From positions 420,279 through 484,278 of the forward strand of contig CANTUR010000833.1 of the NCBI GenBank assembly GCA_947683625.1: a DNA stretch of 64,000 bases, in the 5' to 3' direction. This DNA is from Mallotus nudiflorus (Eukaryota > Streptophyta > Magnoliopsida > Malpighiales > Euphorbiaceae). Under the pieces are notes generated by a model. It was not told the DNA's origin. It saw only the letters and a list, made by a program, of their open reading frames with translations, and searched no databases. Both the position numbers and the translations under genes were made by a program. The stretch's first letter is position 1. Every line of letters begins with the position of its first letter. Shown here piece by piece: positions 38,901 to 47,900 of the stretch.

Positions 38901-41900
38901 AGCGTGATAGTATGACATCAGAATTTTTGTTAAGTTGGACTATGATATAATAACTCTACTATGCCATGTCATCTAAATTAGCCAAAATAATTGTGCGTGA
39001 CTTCCCAGTGTAATTATAATCAGTATTTTGTAACCAAAAAGATATAAATTAGAGTTATGGAATCAAAATGAATTTTAGTATAAAGTTTGGTAATGTGCAA
39101 TTAACCCAATTTTATGCAATATAGATTTACTTATATGTTCACTTTGCTTCATGGCCCAATAGTTTTAATGATTATCAACATGGAGAATGCGAACGTCAAT
39201 AGATAGTACAAAAATTAGCCAATACAAAACAATCTTTACATAGTCAGCTATTCTACATTCTTTCTTAATGAAATTTTTCTACTTAAAAGGAGTTAACGTT
39301 CTAAAACACAATTCCCATGGCAAATGACTCCAAAAGTATTGCTTGAACAACATAAGAAATAAATATATACATTAAACATGTATGGTAGTTATTGGTACTC
39401 AGGAGCCCATGACTTGAAGCAAATGCAATTATGCGTTGAGTAAGAGGGGAAGAGAGAACAAGAAGACAAATTTACAACATAAGTCACTGCAGAAGATTGT
39501 TAACGAAATGAACTTACTTGAGGAAGGGGTAACATGACAAATAAGTCAACCAAAAAGTAACTACGAATGTAGTTCTCAGCAATTTTCTTTGGATGGTCAA
39601 CCAATTCTCCAGCACCAACCACCCTAGATTCAGGAGCTATATAAGCCAACCTAAACTGCATATATATATATATATATATGGAGAGAGAGAGAGAGAGAGA
39701 ATAAAGTGACATTAACATTGATTGATATCAATTTGATGCCAAATCATGAAGGACAAGAAAGGAAGATATTAATGCATATTATTTGCAATAATTAAAGAAA
39801 ACACTAATATGAAGACCCAAACTATGGATAAATTATTTTGAAGATCATTGAAATTTAAACCGATTTTATTGCGTTCAAAGAACTTCATTCTATTGACCTA
39901 AGATCACTCAACTTTAATTTTGATGAAATTAAGGTACTTGATTCTTGCAAGATTCTTAAAAAATCTTCACTAAATCTAACATTGCATTTGATTCAAGAAA
40001 ACTATAATAGTAAAAAATGAAGTTTCAATTAATAATCTGAACATCACATCATCTAAAGCCAGAATCATGCAACAGTACCCAAATTACAACATAAAATTGA
40101 ATTTTTATGTCAATGAACCATTATAAATTTAGCAACTTGAAAAAAATAAGGGATTAGTACAAAAAAGTACTTTATAGTTAGATGCATTTTTACTTAAAGG
40201 CTTGTGATTTTTTGTGACATTTAAAGATATATGATTTCATTTTCTAACACTTTAGTACTCTATCAACTAATATCGTCATTATTTTATCATAAAATTTTAA
40301 TATAATACTACCTTTCAATGACAAAAATATTTTACATGTGATTTACCATCAATATAACTATTTAGATACTTTTAAAAATATTATAAATTTATTTTTAAAT
40401 TATTCCTTTTTATTCCTAATAAAATTAAAAATACATCTTATTTTTATTTATTGTGAAGTTATTTTAGTTAATTGAATGTTATACTACTTAATAAATAATT
40501 TGATCATTGAAAATCCATATTATTTTAACATTACGTTTATATTTTTAATAATATTAACGAATAAGGTACTAAAATCCAAGTAGAATCAAATCATACTTCT
40601 AAATATTATAAAAAATACCATAGTTTTTTTAAGTGAAAAAGCATTTAACCACAAAGCATTTTATTGTACTTTTTCCAAAAACAAATTTGACATTTTATAA
40701 GATGTCACGTCAACATTTTTATTTAATTTTAACCAAATGACTACCACACCAAAATTGTCAAACATTGGTTAAATCGAGACCTTTTTTTGCCAAAAATAAA
40801 AGATTTGGATAAAGTTTCAAAAGTTTGCAACTGTTATGATTTGTTATGCCAATAGGCCAAAAGTTTGCGGTCCCTTGAACTTGGCACATTTTGCCAATTT
40901 TCCTCTTAACTTATAAATTTACCATTCTAATATCTCAATTTGCTAAAAAAAATATGATTTATAAAAACTTTTCAATTAGTTTAGGTGTCTAAATAGTTTC
41001 ATTTCAAGTTAAAAAATATACTATTTACCCCAAATATTGTTTAAAGTGTTGATAAGTCTTATTTTTAGCAAGTTAAGGCATCTAAATAGTCAGTTTGTAA
41101 GTTAAGGGAGCAAACTAACAAAAAGTGTCAAGTTAAAGGTGTCACGTATATATTAGGCTAAAAAATAATAATATAAGGGCTTAATAAAACATGTTATCTA
41201 GGGATTCAACAAAACAAATCTTGAAAGTTCAAGGGCTAAGTAATGGTTTCCTATATTTAAATAACTAAAAATTTCAAATTATTAGCTCAATGATTGATGA
41301 TGGCATTGCTTCTTAGAAGATGGTGATGTGGCACAATTTGATTACTTGACTAAGTCTGCAAAATAAAGAAAACAACCAAGAAAAGTAAAGTGGTGTAAGC
41401 CACTCCAACGGGCTTGTCAGTTCAAGAGTTGAATGAGTGAAGAATTGATTGTTGTTTGAGTGAGATCAAGTTACCATTGAAACTTGGAGGTAAAATCTTT
41501 ATACAGGACCTGATCATAACTGTTTGTATACAGAAATTAGGCAACAGATGGTGTCGATGTAGTGAATGTAGTGTCGTTATCTACTAGAGATACCATAGGA
41601 ACACAGTACTGAATGTTGAGGTTCTATGAACACTCTAACAGCAAATATGCTAGTGGTAACTTCTATAAGAGAATTGTCACTTATAATGGCCTAATTATTC
41701 TTGTATTATACAGTTATGCACCTGAGTAGTGGCTTAGCCTTGTTCTGCTTTTAGATCTTTAGACTTGGCTAGGCAACACTATCCCTCAATCAGGTGATTG
41801 TATGACTTTTTTTATGGAACAAGCATCCTATTATTTAGAATTGGTAGATTATACGTTGATGGAGCTAGATTATAGGTGTTTTATGAGATTCAAATGTTAG

Positions 41901-44900
41901 CAGCTGATAATTGTTTTGTTTCCATCAACTCTATCTTGGAGTTTCTTTTCATTAGTTGATAGATGATTTGAGTCTTGAGATAACAGCGATCATAAATTTT
42001 TAAATGAAGTCCTAAAAGATTTCTTTTCAAAAAAATTAAGTCTTATAATTTTAAAAAGAATTAAGTGTTAGTCTCAAGTATGTTAACATGTCCATTTTAA
42101 TCCCAACCTATTCAACCAAGTCATCCTTCCTCTGTAATTTCAAAACCTAATTTAGTTTAATTTAATTTCAAAAATCAAAAAAAAAAAAAAGGCTAGCCTC
42201 CTTTCCCCCACCTTTCACCCCCAAGTCATAAATTCCTCATACGGGTGCCCAATTCTTAATAACTATATATTTTCTCAAACATTCATAGGATAAATTGTAT
42301 ATATAGCCACTAAACTTTATGCTTAATTATAATTTGGTTACGAAACTTTAATTCTTTTCTTCTTATTTACCAAAATTTGTATTTAGATTCCATGAGTAGT
42401 CTTTATAATTTTTTTTATGCATAAGCAATCCAGCATTATTATTTTAGTTTAAAATTTGAAGACAACATACAAGTAAGTCCTTTTTTTTTTATATTTATAT
42501 AGAAGTTAATTGGAAAAACTAAAAACCACCTTGAGAGATGAATACCTTATTTCTAAAATAATGTAACTACATTATTCGATAAGAGAACAAAGCAAATACT
42601 GATATTTATCTTCATTTTCTAATTTTTATATAATAAACTATAAATTTATTAAATATTTGTATATTACATTATATTTAAGTAATTTCTAACTATAATGCAA
42701 GGATATTAATCTCTCAAGATAGTTTTTTAACTTTTTAATTTATGTCTATATGAATATAAAAAATATGAATTGATTTTTATATTATTTTCAAATTTTGGAT
42801 TAAAATAGTAATACTAAATCATTTATGAACTCAAAAATTTTATAGAGACTACATGCGAAACCTAAATAAAAATTTAGTAATTAAAATTTACAAATTAAAT
42901 TTTTATAACTAAATTGTAGTAAAGCACAAAGTTTCATGATCATATATACAATTTAACCAACATTCATCCTCAAACATCTCTCAACTCTCTTTTCAACACT
43001 AACAGTGGAAACCAACAATCTCACTACCACTATTTCCTAGTTTTCCAATCGTGTTCCACTTATATAATTCTTGAAAACAATTTGTCATTGTTGTTGATCA
43101 AAGGAGGGTGATGATGCTCTTGAATTGGATGAGAATGTTTCAGCAAAGAAAACTTTTTTCTAATTCCTTTAGGACAAGGAATTTTGACAATGGATTTTGA
43201 AATCAAAGGGTAAGTATTGATGGGTTTTCCTAAAAAATAAAAACTGGGTTTGTTTTGAGATTGTGGATTTTGATGTTTAAAGCTTACTTTCATCTTAGCG
43301 GGTCTAATACATTTCTGACTCTCCAATCTTGGCACATTTTGTTAGTTTGTTCTCTTATCTTATAAATTGAGCATTCAGACACCTTAACTTGCTAAAAATA
43401 AGACTTATCAACCCTTTCAACACTATTTAAGGTGCCTAAACAGTATTTTTATAACTTAAAATTAAACTAGCTTAAAAACATTTAAAAATCATGTTTTTAC
43501 CGCGTTGGAGTGTTAAAATTGTTAATTTGTAAGTTTAGGGAACTAACCAATACAAAATGTCAAGTTTAAGGGGTCGCATATGTATTAAGCCTATTTAGGA
43601 ATTGTGATTGAAAAACTATCTCTTTTGGGCTCTTACTATGGTACAAAACATTTGTATCTATACAAATGAAATTAAAACCATTAGATAAATTTTTATTTAA
43701 TTACAACTATTGATTATTCTTGTGTATAAATACCTATAATATGCATCAATGGCTATGATTAACTAAGTATTATTCTAACGCTTATAATTTCATTTGTATA
43801 GATACACACATTTGTATTGAAGAAGGACTCTCTTTTCTGAGGATAAGAAAAAAAAATAGATAGAGAAAAAAAAATGATTAGTGAAAGGTTGCAGTATAAA
43901 GAACAACAGAGGAGGCAGATTAAAGAAAGGTAAATTTTTTATTTTCTACAATTATATCATTTTTGTCTTTTCTTATTTTTCTCAAATGTCAAATTATGGA
44001 CAAAGGATGATGTGGGTGAATAGATGAAAAAGTGAATTTAAGTTGGCAGTCAAGTATTTTGCTTTTTCTATCAAAAAACAAAAATACTTTTTTTTCCCTT
44101 TTTTGTTAAAATAATGATAAATTTATAAAAGATATACTTACCAAAATAAATGCATTTAAACCAATAAATGTATACCATCCAAATCTTAGTTTCATTAGAC
44201 TTACTAAAAATTTCAACTTTATCTTTGAAAGTAGAGTCCACATGGAAAAAATTATAAACCAAATAGAGAGAATGGAAAAAAAGGAGATAAATAAAAATGA
44301 AAATTTTTTTTTTATTTTATTTTTTCATAGATTAAAAAAATTTTGAATGATAATAGGTCAAGTTATATACTTTTAATATTCTTAATTTTCAATTCCTATT
44401 AACTACAGGATCAAAAAAAGTTAAAATTATAAGTAGACAAAAATGAAGTTATGTTTCATTTAATTCATTACTTTTCAAAAATTAAAAAGTTAACAATAGT
44501 AGTAATAGTAGTAGAAGAATTAATAATAATAATAAGAACAAATTACATCTTCCTCCCTTAGGTTAGACCTAATTTACACTTACCTTCATCTTATTTCAAA
44601 ATCAAATTTTTATCTCCCTCAATTTTCGTTCCATTAACATTTAAGGACTTCCATTAGGGTTACATGATTTTTTCCGTTAAGTGGCATATAAAAAAACTAA
44701 AATGCCCTTGCAAATAATAAAAACTATAAAATACTAAAAATATTAATTACATTCACAAGATATTTTAGTGTTTTATATTTAATAACACAAAATATATACA
44801 TTACTCATTAAAAAAAGAAAAATGAATTAAAAGATGCTAACAATTGTATATTATATTTCAAAAAGAAATTGTTTACATTAGAACCATATAAATAATTTAA

Positions 44901-47900
44901 ATCTATAACAAATCTATTGTACTTGTTATATAATGTATTACAGGCTATACACTAACATACTGAATTCAGTCAATATGGTAGATAGAATGGCAGAGAAGTA
45001 GGTACATGCTATATGCTGACATACCGAATTCAATCAGTATGGTAGATAGAATGGCAGAGAAGTAGGTAGGCTAGTAGTGACTTATGGGGATTATTGTCTC
45101 CTAAGTTTGTATATATATATATATACCTATTCATTGAATGAAATAACGAAGAAATTGGGAGCCTTTTGTTACTCTGATTACAGTTACTAACAACCAAGTC
45201 TTTAAATCAATTGCAATAAACACAAAAAAAATTGCAAATTAACAAAATAAAATTAATTTTGAATGTCCTTAGCATTTCATAATGTATTCCATATTGCAAA
45301 TGATTCTCCTTCTTCTTTTTTTTTTTTTTTTTGTTATGAACGTTTCTGCGGCAACATTTAATATCCACTTAAGTGAGAAATGTATATATTTCATGTTGTA
45401 GAATATAAAAGATTAAAATATCTTGTAAATATTATTAGTGTTTTATAATTATTTATTGTTTAAAAGAGCGTTTTAGTCTTTTTATATGGTTTTTAATGGA
45501 AAAAAGACCTAACCCTAACGAAATTCTTTAAATGTTAACGGAATAAAAGTTGAAAGAGTTAAAAGTTTGACTTTTAAACAAAAGGGAGATAAGAGTAAAT
45601 TAGGTTAAATCTTAAGGACAAAAATTTAATTTGCTCTAATAATAATAACAACAATGCTGCATTTTTTTTTTTAATTTTAGGCGCTATAACATCTCTTAAC
45701 TTTGACATGATACATTATTTAAGGGCAACTTGATGGAGACTCGCTATATACACTTTATCATCTTTTTTTATAGATTACTAACATAGTTAATTGGTATTAA
45801 AAAAAAGTTAAAATACTAAATTGTCAAATTTTAAAATTTCAAACACTATAGGTATCATCATCTCTAGCAACAAATATTGTTTTACCAAACAGTTACCATT
45901 CATTTGCTACCAACTATCAGCTATTAGCAACAGCTACCGACAATCAGTTACAATTATCAATTAAGTATCATGTTTGAACAAGAAATTGAAGGTTATCAAT
46001 TAAGTATCACTCTCCAGGCTCACGCACACACCCATGTAATACAAAACTAATTAACTTGTGTTAAAGTCCAATCTACACTACTTATAAGTCACTTTATTGC
46101 TTTGCACTTTTCCAACATGAAATATATTCTCCAACAAAGAGCAATACTATATGTTGAGGTGCATTTCAGCAAAAGGTTTGACATGGGGGATTTGGAAGGG
46201 AAAAACAGAAAACCATAAAAAGAACGAAATAGGCAAATAAGAAGAGAATTCGGTACAAGGAGCTAAAAGAGTTGTCTACCTGAAGAAGTATGTTCAACAA
46301 GTAAATGAAATCAGTCATGCTCCTAAAAACAACAATGGCCTTAGTCAGGGGCCAGTTGATAACTATGCACTTGTTTTCCTGCATTCAAAAATTGGTAAAT
46401 CATGTAATTAAATAAAGTGCACAAATAAAGTAATGAACTAAGAAGAACAGCATCCAAAGCATAGAAAGTGTAGATGACAAAAGCCCACGCGTTCCAACTA
46501 TAAAAAATAAATAAATAAATAAATAAAAACTAACTAATGAAATTAAAAAGCAGACATCAAAGCTGCTGCAGCAAGAACAGAACAGATAGAGTAGAGTCAT
46601 AGGAACTCGTATATGGAAAAAAGAAACAGTGACTACTAAGAGGACGCTATTCATGATTCATACTAGACCTTGCCATCTAGAATAACTAATTTCAATTTAA
46701 ACAATCCAGTCTTTTTTTTTTAAAAAAAATCCAGTTTCTTCAAAGTTTCATTTTGTTTTATTCGCTAAGAATGTCCTTTAAAATTTTCAAGATCCGTGAA
46801 TTTGAGGCAAGGTATCATGTAGATTATAGGTATACATGGGAAGGTCCTGTTAGTCCTGCATCAAATCTGAAATGGTAAGAATGTCCACATTAACCAAGAG
46901 ATTGCTAAAATAAGGGCCCTAGAACAACTTTTTTTCCTCTATCCTCTTTCTCTACTAAGACAACTTATGATAGTCCCTATGATATAAAGATAGCCACTCA
47001 CAGGCTTTCAACATTTAAAATATGTATAATATGAACAAATTTCATACCTATAATATCAGGGCAATATAGTGGGAAAAAAAAATTCATGTTATATTCTGCA
47101 TACTGAAAAGCTTACTGCAAACACATATCAAAGCTATACTTAATAGTGAATCCTATAAACTTTATCATAAAATTGCCTCAGTAGATCTATTATGTGACTA
47201 AAAAGAAATAAATCATCACCTGTTGCACAGACAGCAAGAAAAAAAACAAAGGGTCCACAAAAATTGCCACCAAGCAACAAATGACAAAGAACTTGTTCCA
47301 TTGTTGAACAACTTTTGTATGAGGATTCATAACTCCAGGAATATATTGATTTAGAAATGATATAAATTTCCTTGCGCAACCTTTAGCATCCCCATAAAGA
47401 GCATTATGGAACTGGCCAAAAGAAAGGAAAAAGAAAATTCAAAAAATATGTTTAGCTGTCGGTAATATTGTGAGAAATAACTGCAGAAACAATTGGCATG
47501 TTAAAACTGATAATCTAGCAACAATTCAACAGGTAGCTAACTTACAGGGTCAACCAAATAGGCAGAGATTATAAACCCAAACATCGGATAAAATGTACTT
47601 AATCTGGAATCACAGGTCATGAAACCTTCTTCTTTGGAATCTATAGCTTATTAGTCATACTTTGTCTAGGATAAGTAATCCTAATACAGTGAGAGAGAAC
47701 CCTTTAGCCTCTAATAGTTCTTGTGCAAAGTGGCTATTTTCTTAGCGTTTTGATAACAGAATTACCAGTTTTAATTTGATCAGGAAGACCAACTGTGATT
47801 TCTCTTCTCTCACCAATTCTTCTTCCTTTCTTCAGTAATTTGTTGACAAGTAAACAAATTTACTGTTCACTTCCCTGAAAAATCCACCTGTTTTCTCTCA

